Notes under the pieces: model-generated | Seen by the model: only the letters and a program-made list of their open reading frames with translations | Database searches by the model: none | What the model was told of the DNA's origin: nothing | Assembly (NCBI GenBank): GCA_035948415.1 | Contig: DASZJD010000076.1 | Location: forward strand, 1 to 59,527 | Source of the DNA: Acidimicrobiia bacterium | GTDB lineage: Bacteria > Actinomycetota > Acidimicrobiia > IMCC26256 > PALSA-555 | Direction of reading: 5' to 3' | DNA: 59,527 bases | Position numbers and translations under genes: made by a program | In this document: positions 27,872 to 35,423 of the stretch, in pieces | Layout of the letters: every line of letters begins with the position of its first letter | Numbering within the stretch: the first letter of the stretch is position 1

Positions 27872-27887
27872 GCGAACATACGTTCGA
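27872..27887 (-). promoter_or_regulatory. LexA (SOS) box of imuA'-imuB
   Basis: GCGAACATACGTTCGA matches the actinobacterial LexA consensus TCGAAC-N4-GTTCGA at all but the first base. It lies 12 bases upstream of the imuA' start codon, overlapping the likely promoter, and should give DNA-damage induction together with dnaE2. Confidence 0.85.
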
Positions 27888-27955
27888 TAGGCAAGAGCGG
27901 GGGTGAGGCGTCCCGGCGGGGGCGACACCCGCGGCTCGTCACCGCGTGCGCGTCG

Positions 27956-28720
27956 TCACCCCGACCCCCGAGCCCACGGCGCGGCCGCCGGCGCGGGCAG
28001 CCGCTTCACGGCGCTCAGGAGGCACAGCATCGGGATCCGATGCCACCCTTCCGAGCGCGTGGCGCCGCCGGCGTCGAGCCAGCACGGCTCGCGGAGCGCC
28101 TCGATGACGAAGCCGCTCGCTTCGAGCTCTCGGGTGTAGGACTCGAGGGGTCGGTGCATCGAGTGGAACGTCATCGCCAGGCCGGCCCGCTCGGCGCGAT
28201 CCGCGTACGGGAACGTCGCCAAGTACGAGCCCGTGATCACGAACGGGGCGTCCGGCGACGGGTCGGCGAACCGGCCCGCCGAGTTGATGGGGTGCACGAG
28301 CGCCAGCACGAATCGGCCGCCGGCGCGGAGGACTCGGGCGGTCTCGCGCACGGCGCCGCCGAGGTCATCGACGTCCTGGAGCGACAGGCAGGCGACGGCG
28401 AGGTCGGCCGACCCGGCGCGCAGCGGGAGGCGGGCCAGGTCCGCCACGACGGCGTCGGTCGGCTCGTCGTGCGTCGCGGCCAGGCGCGCCATCGTCGGGG
28501 AGCTGTCGAGCCCGAGCACGCGGTGGCCGGCGGCGCGCAGCTCCCGCGCCAGCCGCCCTTCACCCGAGCCGAGATCGAGCGTGAGCGAGCCGGCGGCCGG
28601 CAGGAGCGCGGCCAGCTCGGGGAGGGTGTGGTGCCAGAAGGCGTCGTGGCCGGGGGCGCGAGCCCAGACCGCCCACGCCTCGGCCTCCTCGTCCCACGCC
28701 CGGCGCAGCGGGCCGGTCAC
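27956..28720 (-). CDS. class I SAM-dependent methyltransferase
   Basis: A 254-residue methyltransferase from GTG 28720, which overlaps the TGA of the gene before it (GTGA), so it is translationally coupled. Motif I is SLTLDLGSGEGRLARELRAA near residue 45, followed by VLGLDSSPTMARLAA (acidic ribose contact) and VVADLARLPLRAGSADLAVA. C-terminal segments such as GLAMTFHSMHRPLESYTREL and EALREPCWLDAGG belong to small-molecule methyltransferases of the type-11 group. Substrate unknown. Confidence 0.88.
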   Translation of the reverse strand: MTGPLRRAWDEEAEAWAVWARAPGHDAFWHHTLPELAALLPAAGSLTLDLGSGEGRLARELRAAGHRVLGLDSSPTMARLAATHDEPTDAVVADLARLPLRAGSADLAVACLSLQDVDDLGGAVRETARVLRAGGRFVLALVHPINSAGRFADPSPDAPFVITGSYLATFPYADRAERAGLAMTFHSMHRPLESYTRELEASGFVIEALREPCWLDAGGATRSEGWHRIPMLCLLSAVKRLPAPAAAPWARGSG

Positions 28721-29085
28721 TCGGCGGCGGGCTCGGGGGGCGTCACCGGCTCGACGCCGATGGCGCGCAGCGCGTCCGGCGACCAGCCCGCCTCGTCGCC
28801 GTAGTAGCCGAAGAGGTGGCGGATGGCGTGCTCCACCTGACCCTCGAGCTCGCCCCACCGGTCCGGCGGCGCCTCGACCGTCACCGCGCTCGAGTACACG
28901 GTCACGCGGGTGGCGCCGAGGTCGAAGAGCCGGCGGGCGAGGACGTCGGGGGGTCGCGCCCCGCTGGTGTCGTCGACCGTCGTGTACCGCTCGATGGCCA
29001 TGCCGGTGATCGAGCGGTTGCAGTCGAAGATCATCACCGCGGGGGACGCCCCACGCCGCGCCGTCACCGTGATGTCCTGGCCCAC
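28717..29085 (-). CDS. small protein, possible Nfu/NifU N-terminal-like domain
   Basis: A 122-residue protein, MGQDITVTARRGASPAVMIF onward, with VMIFDCNRSI, then DVLARRLFDLGATRVTVYSS and AVTVEAPPDRWGELEGQVEH. The SPLA-LF-GV-xVF-like rhythm (here PPDVLARRLFDLGATRVTVY) recalls the Nfu N-terminal domain that helps in Fe-S cluster delivery, but no CxxC domain follows. That family link is tentative. It overlaps the methyltransferase start by four bases. Confidence 0.55.
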   Translation of the reverse strand: MGQDITVTARRGASPAVMIFDCNRSITGMAIERYTTVDDTSGARPPDVLARRLFDLGATRVTVYSSAVTVEAPPDRWGELEGQVEHAIRHLFGYYGDEAGWSPDALRAIGVEPVTPPEPAAE

Positions 29086-29136
29086 GCCGGCGACTCTAGA
29101 GGTCGGAACGACGGACGGGGCGCCGAGCGCGGTCGC

Positions 29137-29796
29137 TCACACGAAGAGGCGACCCGGCGGCGGCGGGACGCCGCGCCAGCACAGGCCGTCCATGAAGATC
29201 CACGAGCGGCGGTGGATGGCGCTCGGGCCGTAGCCGCGCAGCGCGCACTGGTGCGCGGGCGCCGGGTAGCCCACGTTCGACTCGAAGTCGTACGGCGGGT
29301 AGTGCTCGGCCTCGTCCATCATGATGGCGTCGCGCGTCACCTTCGCGACGCAGGACGCGGCGGCGACGGCGAGCACCGACACGTCGCCCCGCACGACCGT
29401 CGTCACCCGGTCGCCGCCGGCCAGGTAGTCGTAGTTGCCGTCGAGGATGATGCGGTCGGGCTCGTAGCCCTGGGCCGAGAGCTCGGCGAGGGCTCGGCGC
29501 CCGGCGACGCGCAACGCCATCGTCATCCCGAGCGCGTCGCACTCCTCGTACGAGGCGTGGCCGACGCCGATCGCCAGCGCCCACCCGCGGACGGCGCTGG
29601 CCGCCCGCTGCCGCTCGGGACGGGTCAGCAGCTTCGAGTCGCGGATGCCGCGGAGGTGCTCCGGCGCCGAGACGACGGCGCCCACGGTGACCGGGCCCGC
29701 CCACGCCCCGCGGCCGACCTCGTCGACGCCGACGACGACCCGGTCCCCCGCCTGCCAGCAGCGCCGTTCGAGGCGGAGGGTCGGGAACGTCACCAA
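29137..29796 (-). CDS. rnhB: ribonuclease HII
   Basis: A 219-residue type 2 RNase H. The catalytic set starts with Asp25 and Glu26 in VVVGVDEVGRGAWAGPVTVG, continues with the Asp in DRIILDGNYDYLAGGD, and ends with the Asp of VAKVTRDAIMMDEAEHYPPY. It cuts RNA in RNA-DNA hybrids and removes misinserted ribonucleotides from the chromosome. Length and motifs are complete. It stands between two small genes and appears monocistronic. Confidence 0.94.
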   Translation of the reverse strand: MVTFPTLRLERRCWQAGDRVVVGVDEVGRGAWAGPVTVGAVVSAPEHLRGIRDSKLLTRPERQRAASAVRGWALAIGVGHASYEECDALGMTMALRVAGRRALAELSAQGYEPDRIILDGNYDYLAGGDRVTTVVRGDVSVLAVAAASCVAKVTRDAIMMDEAEHYPPYDFESNVGYPAPAHQCALRGYGPSAIHRRSWIFMDGLCWRGVPPPPGRLFV

Positions 29797-29872
29797 CGGG
29801 AACCTATCCGTTCACCCACGCGCAACACCTCCGGTTCCGAGGCGTCATCTCGCCTCGGTAGCATGCTCCCGG

Positions 29873-30082
29873 ATGCAGCCCGGCACGCGGATCGAGGTCC
29901 GCTCTCGCTACGACCGTCGATGGGCCCGAGGCTTCGAGGTGGACGCCATCGTCGACGAGGCCAGCGACCACCCGGCCCAGTACCGGGTGCGCCGCCGCTC
30001 GGACGGCGCCGTGCTCCCGGCCCTCTTCGTGGACGACGAGGTCCGCGAGGAGCACCGGGGCCGCTCCATGTGGTGGATCTGA
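29873..30082 (+). CDS. small conserved-type hypothetical protein, 69 residues
   Basis: The protein starts at ATG 29873 (MQPGTRIEVRSRYDRRWARG) and ends with EVREEHRGRSMWWI. The layout, GTRIEVRSRYDRRWARGFEV then YRVRRRSDGAVLPALFVDDE, looks like a small SH3- or Tudor-like beta barrel of the kind found in actinobacterial genomes. No ribosome binding site is visible, which suggests a leaderless message. It lies between divergent rnhB and a convergent GYD-domain gene. Function unknown. Confidence 0.6.
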   Translation: MQPGTRIEVRSRYDRRWARGFEVDAIVDEASDHPAQYRVRRRSDGAVLPALFVDDEVREEHRGRSMWWI

Positions 30083-30086
30083 CCGC

Positions 30087-30380
30087 TCAGCCGCCCTGGC
30101 GGAGCCGCGCCACCAGCTGATCGACGGGCACCGCCTGGAGCGTCATCGTGCGCATCGTGCCCCGCGCCGCGAGCGTGATCGCCGCGGTGGCGAGGGTCGC
30201 CTCGTCGGGGGCCTCGATGATGTTCAGGAAGTCCCACTGCCCCATCAGGGCGTACTGGGCGACGACCCGCAGCCCCATCGACTCGACCTCCTCGGTCACC
30301 TCCCGGATGCGGTCCGGGTTCTCGCGCACGGTGGCCCAGCCGTCCGGCCCAAGCGTCGTCAGCATCACGTAGGTCCCCAC
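30087..30380 (-). CDS. GYD-domain protein
   Basis: A 97-residue single-domain protein of ferredoxin-like fold: MGTYVMLTTLGPDGWATVRE, then ESMGLRVVAQYALMGQWDFL, NIIEAPDEATLATAAITLAA and MRTMTLQAVPVDQL. The G-x-x-D/GQWD block gives the family its name (GYD). These proteins are widespread and of unknown function. Start ATG 30380. Confidence 0.82.
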   Translation of the reverse strand: MGTYVMLTTLGPDGWATVRENPDRIREVTEEVESMGLRVVAQYALMGQWDFLNIIEAPDEATLATAAITLAARGTMRTMTLQAVPVDQLVARLRQGG

Positions 30381-30435
30381 GGCGGGGAGCGTAGAGCGCG
30401 CGCCCCGAGGGAGCGAGGACGGCCGAGGGCCGCCG

Positions 30436-30855
30436 TCACTCGAGGCGGGCGATGTTGTCGGCCTCGGAGGCGTCGGGCTCGGCGGTGAACCAGGCGTCGA
30501 GCACCTCGCGCGCCACCTCGGGGCTCGTGAGCCGCAGGCCCATCACCACCACGTTGGCGTCGTTCCAGCGACGAGCCCCCGCGGCCGTGGCGGCGTCGGT
30601 GCAGAGCGCGGCGCGGACGCCGCGCACCTTGTTGGCGGCGATCGACGCGCCGGTCCCGGTCCAGCAGAAGAGCACCGCGGTGTCGCAGGTCCCGGAGGCC
30701 ACGAGCTGGCCGACGTCGTGGCCGACCTCGGCCCACGCCTTGGCCTCGCCGGCGGGCGGACCGACGAGCACGAGCTCGTGACCGCGACGCGCGACATCCT
30801 CGACGACGGCCTCGGTCAGCGGCGTCTGCTCGTCGGAGCCGATCGCCACGCGCAT
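30436..30855 (-). CDS. rpiB: RpiB/LacAB-family sugar-phosphate isomerase
   Basis: A 139-residue isomerase: MRVAIGSDEQTPLTEAVVED, HDVGQLVASGTCDTAVLFCW, TGTGASIAANKVRGVRAALC and RRWNDANVVVMGLRLTSPEV are the RpiB blocks. The catalytic Cys is in LFCWTGTG and the phosphate-binding anion hole is GTGASIAANK. It interconverts ribose-5-phosphate and ribulose-5-phosphate in the pentose phosphate pathway, or acts on a related sugar phosphate. The first Asp-His pair of classical RpiB is replaced (GSDEQT rather than GSDHAG), so the substrate may differ. It follows the MtnX-like gene by nine bases. Confidence 0.82.
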   Translation of the reverse strand: MRVAIGSDEQTPLTEAVVEDVARRGHELVLVGPPAGEAKAWAEVGHDVGQLVASGTCDTAVLFCWTGTGASIAANKVRGVRAALCTDAATAAGARRWNDANVVVMGLRLTSPEVAREVLDAWFTAEPDASEADNIARLE

Positions 30856-30864
30856 GCGGGCAGG

Positions 30865-31512
30865 TTACGACAGCAGCGCGGCGTGCACGTCGGCGAGCGT
30901 CGCGAAGCGGCGGTGGGGCACCTCCTGCAGCGCGCACCACTGGGCCAGGCGACCCTTCGCGAACACGAGGTCGGCGAGCAGCGCCGCCTTGCGGTCGCTC
31001 GTCCCGTCGCCGACGAGCACCGTCGTCCGCCCGGCGTGGCGGGCCTCCTTGATCGGCGCCTGCTTGCAGACCCCGCACGTCGAGCACGGGCAGCAGCGGT
31101 CCTCGTGCGGGAACTCGAGGCGGCGGGCGGCCCAGTCGACGTGGTTCGTGAGCACCCGGACGCCGGCGGCGGCGCAGACCTCCTCGGCCCGGAAGCCGAA
31201 CCCGTCCGAGACCACGACCAGCTCGGCGCCGGCGTCCCGCAGCGCGGCGACGAGCCCCTCGAACCCGGGGTCGAGCGGCACGTCACCGGCGGCGGCCCGG
31301 AGCGTCGTCTCGTCGGCGTGGAGGAGGTCCCACTGGCCGACGAGGCACTCGCGGCTCCCGATCGTCCCCGCCCGGTACTCGTCGCGCAGCGTCAGCCACT
31401 CGTCGCCGGCGAAGCGGTCGAGGAGGTGCTGGCCGACGTCGCGCTCGGTGACGGTCCCGTCGAAGTCCAGGAACACCGACGTCCGCGGGAGGTCGAGCGA
31501 CAGGCTCGGCAT
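30865..31512 (-). CDS. MtnX-like HAD-IB phosphatase
   Basis: A 215-residue HAD phosphatase. Motif I is SVFLDFDGTVTERDVG, motif II is LVVVSDGFGFRAEEV and motif III/IV is TTVLVGDGTSDRKAALLADL. The cap region carries a Cys cluster, CCPCSTCGVCK, in the place where MtnX proteins have cysteines. MtnX dephosphorylates a methionine-salvage intermediate, but no salvage genes are near and phosphoserine-type substrates are also possible. It is probably co-transcribed with rpiB. Confidence 0.82.
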   Translation of the reverse strand: MPSLSLDLPRTSVFLDFDGTVTERDVGQHLLDRFAGDEWLTLRDEYRAGTIGSRECLVGQWDLLHADETTLRAAAGDVPLDPGFEGLVAALRDAGAELVVVSDGFGFRAEEVCAAAGVRVLTNHVDWAARRLEFPHEDRCCPCSTCGVCKQAPIKEARHAGRTTVLVGDGTSDRKAALLADLVFAKGRLAQWCALQEVPHRRFATLADVHAALLS

Positions 31513-31561
31513 CGGACGATGCTACGCGGGTCGTGGTCGGCCGCCCTCGTAGGCTGCGCCG

Positions 31562-34342
31562 ATGGCCTCGCCCCGCGCCCCCAGCTCGGTGACCGAGCGC
31601 CGCGCGCCGGGCCCGACGACGGTCGCCATCGTGCCGCACACCCACTGGGACCGTGAGTGGTACCTGCCGTTCCAGGTGTTCCGGGTCCGGCTCGTGGCGC
31701 TGCTCGACGCGCTGCTCCCGCTCCTCGAGCGGGACCTCTCGTACGCGCGCTTCCTGCTCGACGGCCAGACCGCGGTGCTCGACGACTACCTCGCCGTCCG
31801 CCCCGAGGCGGCGGCGCCGCTCGGCCGGCTCGCCGCCAGCGGTCGCCTCCAGGTCGGCCCGTGGATGATCCTCATGGACGAGTTCATGGTCTCGGGCGAG
31901 ACGCTCGTGCGCGACCTCCAGCTCGGGATGGCCCGCGCCGCCGAGCTCGGGGGCGGCATGCGCGTGGGGTACCTGCCCGACATGTTCGGGCACGTGGCCC
32001 AGATGCCGCAGCTGCTCGCCCAGGCCGGCTTCGAGCACGCGGTGGTGTGGCGGGGCGTCCCCGCCGCGGTCACGAGGACGGCGTTCTGGTGGGAGGCGCC
32101 GGACGGCTCCCGGGTCCGGGCCGAGTACCTCTACGGCTCGTACTCGAACGGCCGCGACCTGCCGGAGGACGCCAAGGCCCTCGTGGGGCGCGCCCACGGC
32201 TACGAGCTCGAGCTCGGGGACGCTCGCCTGCCCGACGGCGCGCTCCTGCTCATGAACGGCACCGACCATCAGCTCCCGCAGCCCTGGCTCGGTCGCGTCG
32301 TCGCCGAGGCCAACGCCATCCAGGACGACTACCGGTTCGTCGTCACGTCGCTCCCGGAGTACCTGCCGACCCAGCCCACCGCCGGCCTGGCGACGTGGCC
32401 GGGCGAGCTCCGCTCGGGGGCCCGCGCCAGCGTGCTGATGGGCGTGGCGTCGAACCGCGTCGACGTCCATCGGGCCTGCGCCGTCGCCGAGCGGGCGCTG
32501 GAGCTGCGGGCCGAGCCGCTGTCGGCGCTGCTGCGGCCCGCCCGGGACTACCCGGCGGCGCTCCTCGAGATCGGCTGGCGGCAGCTGGTGCTGAACAGCG
32601 CCCACGACTCCTCGTGCGCCTGCAGCCACGACGAGGTCGTCGACGCCGTCCTCGTCCGCTACCACGAGGCCCGCCAGGTCGGCGACGCCCTGGTCCGCGA
32701 CGCCCTCCACGCGCTCGCGGGGCGGGTGGCCGCCCCCGCCGGCGCCACCCTCGTCGTGAACCCCACCCGGTCCGCGCGCGGCGGGCTCGTCGAAGGGGTC
32801 GTGCCTGGCGCCGGCCCGATGCACCTCGAGGCCGACGACGGCACGCCGTGCGCGACCCAGGTCACCTGGGAGCTCGGGACCGAGGGCTTCCAGACCGTCG
32901 TGACGGGCCAGAAGGTGCGCTGGGTCCTCGAGCTCCTGCGCGGCTCCGAGTTCGCGGCCGCGACGATCGCCGAGGTGACCCGGGTCGAGCTCGCCCCGGA
33001 CGACTGGGAGTACACGTTCCGCGCCGCGCGTCCGGGCGAGCCGGCGATCGACCTCGAGCCCACGCGCGAGGAGCTACTGGCCCTCGCCGAGGCCGGCGCC
33101 ACGATCCGCTTCAAGCAGCAGCTGGCACCGACGCGCGGGATCGTCTTCGCCGCCGACTCGGTGCCCGGGTTCGGCTGGCGCACCTACCGGGCGGTCGGGG
33201 GCGACGGGCCCGCGACCGCCGTGCGCGCCGCCGGCACCCGGCTCGAGAACGAGCACCTGACCGTGGCCGTCGACCCCGACGACGGCCGGCTCACGATCGA
33301 GACCCGAGACGGGGTCCGCATGGAGGGCCTGAACCGGCTCGTCGACGGCGGAGACGGCGGGGACACGTACAACTACTCGCCGCCGACCGTCGACCAGGTC
33401 GTCGACCGGCCGGCCACGGTATCGGTAGCGGTGGTCGAGCGGGGGCCGGTGCGGGCCGCGCTCGAGGTCAGCGCAGCCTACCGGTGGCCGGTGGGCGCGG
33501 TCGGTGACCGGCGCGCCTGCGAGCGCCGCCAGGTCCAGACCGTGACCGGCGAGGTGCGCACCCGTCTCGAGCTGCGGGTCGGCGAGCGGTTCCTGCGGGT
33601 GCGGGTGACGGTCGAGAACCGGGCTCGCGACCACCGACTGCGAGCCCACTTCCCGCTGCCGGTGACGGTGACGGGCTCGGACGCCGAGTGCGCCTTCGCG
33701 GTGGTCCGTCGGGGCCTCACCGCCGAGGGCGGGCCGCACGAGGCCGGGCTGCCGACGTTCGTGTCGCGCCGCTTCGTGGACGTCTCGGACGGCGAGGTCG
33801 GCCTCGGCGTGCTCCACGACGGCCTCCTCGAGTACGAGGTCGTCGAGGACGGACGGGAGCTCGCGCTCACGCTGCTGCGCGCGACGGGGTACCTGTCGCG
33901 CGTCGAGCCCGCGCTGCGTCCCAACCCGGCCGGCCCGCTGGACCCGCTCGAGGGTCCCCAGCTGCAGGGCCGCCAGGTCGCCGAGTACGCGCTGCTGCCC
34001 CACCGGGGCGACTGGGCCGCCGCCGACCTGTACGCCGCCGCGGCCGAGTTCCTCGTGCCGCTCGAGCGGGCGCGCGTCGGGACGACGACCGGGGTCGAGG
34101 CCGCGACCGGCGCGGCGCTGCGGGTGGACGGCGCCGAGGTCTCGGCCGTCGCCCGCGAGGCCGCGCTCCTCTCGGTGCGGGTCTTCAACCCTTCGCCGTC
34201 CCGCTCGGAGGTCACGGTGGAGCACGACGGCGCGCCGGCCCGCGGCTACGTGGTCGACCTGCTCGGACGACCGCTCGAGCCCTTCGAGGGCGGGATCTCG
34301 CTGCGTCCGTGGGGGATCGCGACGCTGCGGCTCAGCGGGTGA
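31562..34342 (+). CDS. glycoside hydrolase family 38 alpha-mannosidase-type enzyme
   Basis: A 926-residue enzyme, normal for GH38. The zinc site starts with His26 and Asp30 in VPHTHWDREWYLPFQVFRV; the nucleophile Asp140 is in YLPDMFGHVAQMPQLLAQA; His348-Asp349 are in NSAHDSSCACSHDEV, the bacterial form close to mannosylglycerate hydrolases. The C-terminal half is the usual beta-rich GH38 C-domain. No signal peptide, so it acts inside the cell on mannose-containing oligosaccharides or mannosyl compatible solutes. Its end overlaps the convergent cyclase gene by 11 bases. Confidence 0.92.
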   Translation: MASPRAPSSVTERRAPGPTTVAIVPHTHWDREWYLPFQVFRVRLVALLDALLPLLERDLSYARFLLDGQTAVLDDYLAVRPEAAAPLGRLAASGRLQVGPWMILMDEFMVSGETLVRDLQLGMARAAELGGGMRVGYLPDMFGHVAQMPQLLAQAGFEHAVVWRGVPAAVTRTAFWWEAPDGSRVRAEYLYGSYSNGRDLPEDAKALVGRAHGYELELGDARLPDGALLLMNGTDHQLPQPWLGRVVAEANAIQDDYRFVVTSLPEYLPTQPTAGLATWPGELRSGARASVLMGVASNRVDVHRACAVAERALELRAEPLSALLRPARDYPAALLEIGWRQLVLNSAHDSSCACSHDEVVDAVLVRYHEARQVGDALVRDALHALAGRVAAPAGATLVVNPTRSARGGLVEGVVPGAGPMHLEADDGTPCATQVTWELGTEGFQTVVTGQKVRWVLELLRGSEFAAATIAEVTRVELAPDDWEYTFRAARPGEPAIDLEPTREELLALAEAGATIRFKQQLAPTRGIVFAADSVPGFGWRTYRAVGGDGPATAVRAAGTRLENEHLTVAVDPDDGRLTIETRDGVRMEGLNRLVDGGDGGDTYNYSPPTVDQVVDRPATVSVAVVERGPVRAALEVSAAYRWPVGAVGDRRACERRQVQTVTGEVRTRLELRVGERFLRVRVTVENRARDHRLRAHFPLPVTVTGSDAECAFAVVRRGLTAEGGPHEAGLPTFVSRRFVDVSDGEVGLGVLHDGLLEYEVVEDGRELALTLLRATGYLSRVEPALRPNPAGPLDPLEGPQLQGRQVAEYALLPHRGDWAAADLYAAAAEFLVPLERARVGTTTGVEAATGAALRVDGAEVSAVAREAALLSVRVFNPSPSRSEVTVEHDGAPARGYVVDLLGRPLEPFEGGISLRPWGIATLRLSG

Positions 34343-35423
34343 GCGCGAACACCGCCACCGGCTCCGCGAAGCCGGCCACGGTGTGCCGCCCGCGCGCCTC
34401 GACCCGTCCCGGATCGAGCCCGCGCGCGGTGTCGGCGTCGAGGAGCACCTGCCCCGGCTCGGCGAGGCGTTCGAGGCGCGCCGCCAGGTTGACGACGGGG
34501 CCGAAGAGGTCGCCCTCGCGGGCGAGCACGGTGCCGCCGGCGAGCCCGATCCGCATGGTGGGCAGCTCGGTGGCGGCGAGGAGCTGACCGGCGACCGCGG
34601 CCGCGTCGGCGGCCGTGCCCGCGACGAACATCGCCTCGTCGCCGATCAGTTTCACGAGGCGAGCGCCGGGTCCGGCGACGGCGTCGAGCACGCGCTGCTC
34701 GAAGCTCGCGACCAGCGCGTCGAGCTCGCGGGTGGAGAGCCGCTCGTTCAAGGCGCTGTAGCCGACGAGGTCGGCGAAGCCGATGACGGCGTCGGTGGTG
34801 CTGGCCTCGGAGGGGCTCACGCCCCAGAGGGCGTAGCGGCGGGCCGCCTCGACGAGATGCCGTCGGTGCACGGATTCGAACATCGGGTAGATGCGGGGCA
34901 CGACCGACGACGCCAGGTCGACGAACCGGCTCGCGATGTCGACGTTCCCGGCCCCGGACTGGCGGAGGGGGGCCTCGACGCCGGTGCGCACGAGCTGGAT
35001 CGAGGAGTCGGCGAGCCGCGACAGCGCCGCGCCGGTCACCCGGGCCTGCGACACCGCCCCGTCGACGCCGAGGGCGTCGGCCACGAACGCGAAGAAGGCG
35101 AGCGTGTCGACGTCGGCGTCGGTGCACACGGCCTCGTCGGCGGCCGGGAGGGCGAAGCCGAGCGCCCGCCAGACCCGGGCCGCGAGGTCCGGCGCTACTC
35201 CGGCGGCGCGGGCCGCGTCGGCCAGGGTGAGCCGCGGGGGCCGGTCGAGCATCACGCGCTCGGCCGCGAGGGCGTGCAGCCGGGCGCCCTCGATCGCGCT
35301 GCGGATCTCGTCGACGCTGGCGCCGTGCTCGAGGGCGAGCCGCAACAGGCTGAGCCGCTCCGCCGCGCCCGGGGCGTCGGGGTCGTAGAGGCCGAGCGTC
35401 TCGAGCTCGGCGGCGTCGGTCAC
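34332..35423 (-). CDS. class III adenylate/guanylate cyclase with N-terminal regulatory domain
   Basis: A 363-residue protein from GTG 35423, which overlaps the stop of the gene before it (GTGA). The helical N-terminal half (LSLLRLALEHGASVDEIRSA, then RVWRALGFALPAADEAV) is like that of the cyclase at 12617-13696. The catalytic domain keeps Asp218 in IGFADLVGYSAL, Asp262 in RLVKLIGDEAMF and EGDLFGPVVNLAARL, so it should be active. It is the last gene of the plsC-gpsA-unknown-cyclase operon, tying nucleotide signalling to glycerolipid synthesis by position. Confidence 0.88.
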   Translation of the reverse strand: MTDAAELETLGLYDPDAPGAAERLSLLRLALEHGASVDEIRSAIEGARLHALAAERVMLDRPPRLTLADAARAAGVAPDLAARVWRALGFALPAADEAVCTDADVDTLAFFAFVADALGVDGAVSQARVTGAALSRLADSSIQLVRTGVEAPLRQSGAGNVDIASRFVDLASSVVPRIYPMFESVHRRHLVEAARRYALWGVSPSEASTTDAVIGFADLVGYSALNERLSTRELDALVASFEQRVLDAVAGPGARLVKLIGDEAMFVAGTAADAAAVAGQLLAATELPTMRIGLAGGTVLAREGDLFGPVVNLAARLERLAEPGQVLLDADTARGLDPGRVEARGRHTVAGFAEPVAVFALTR

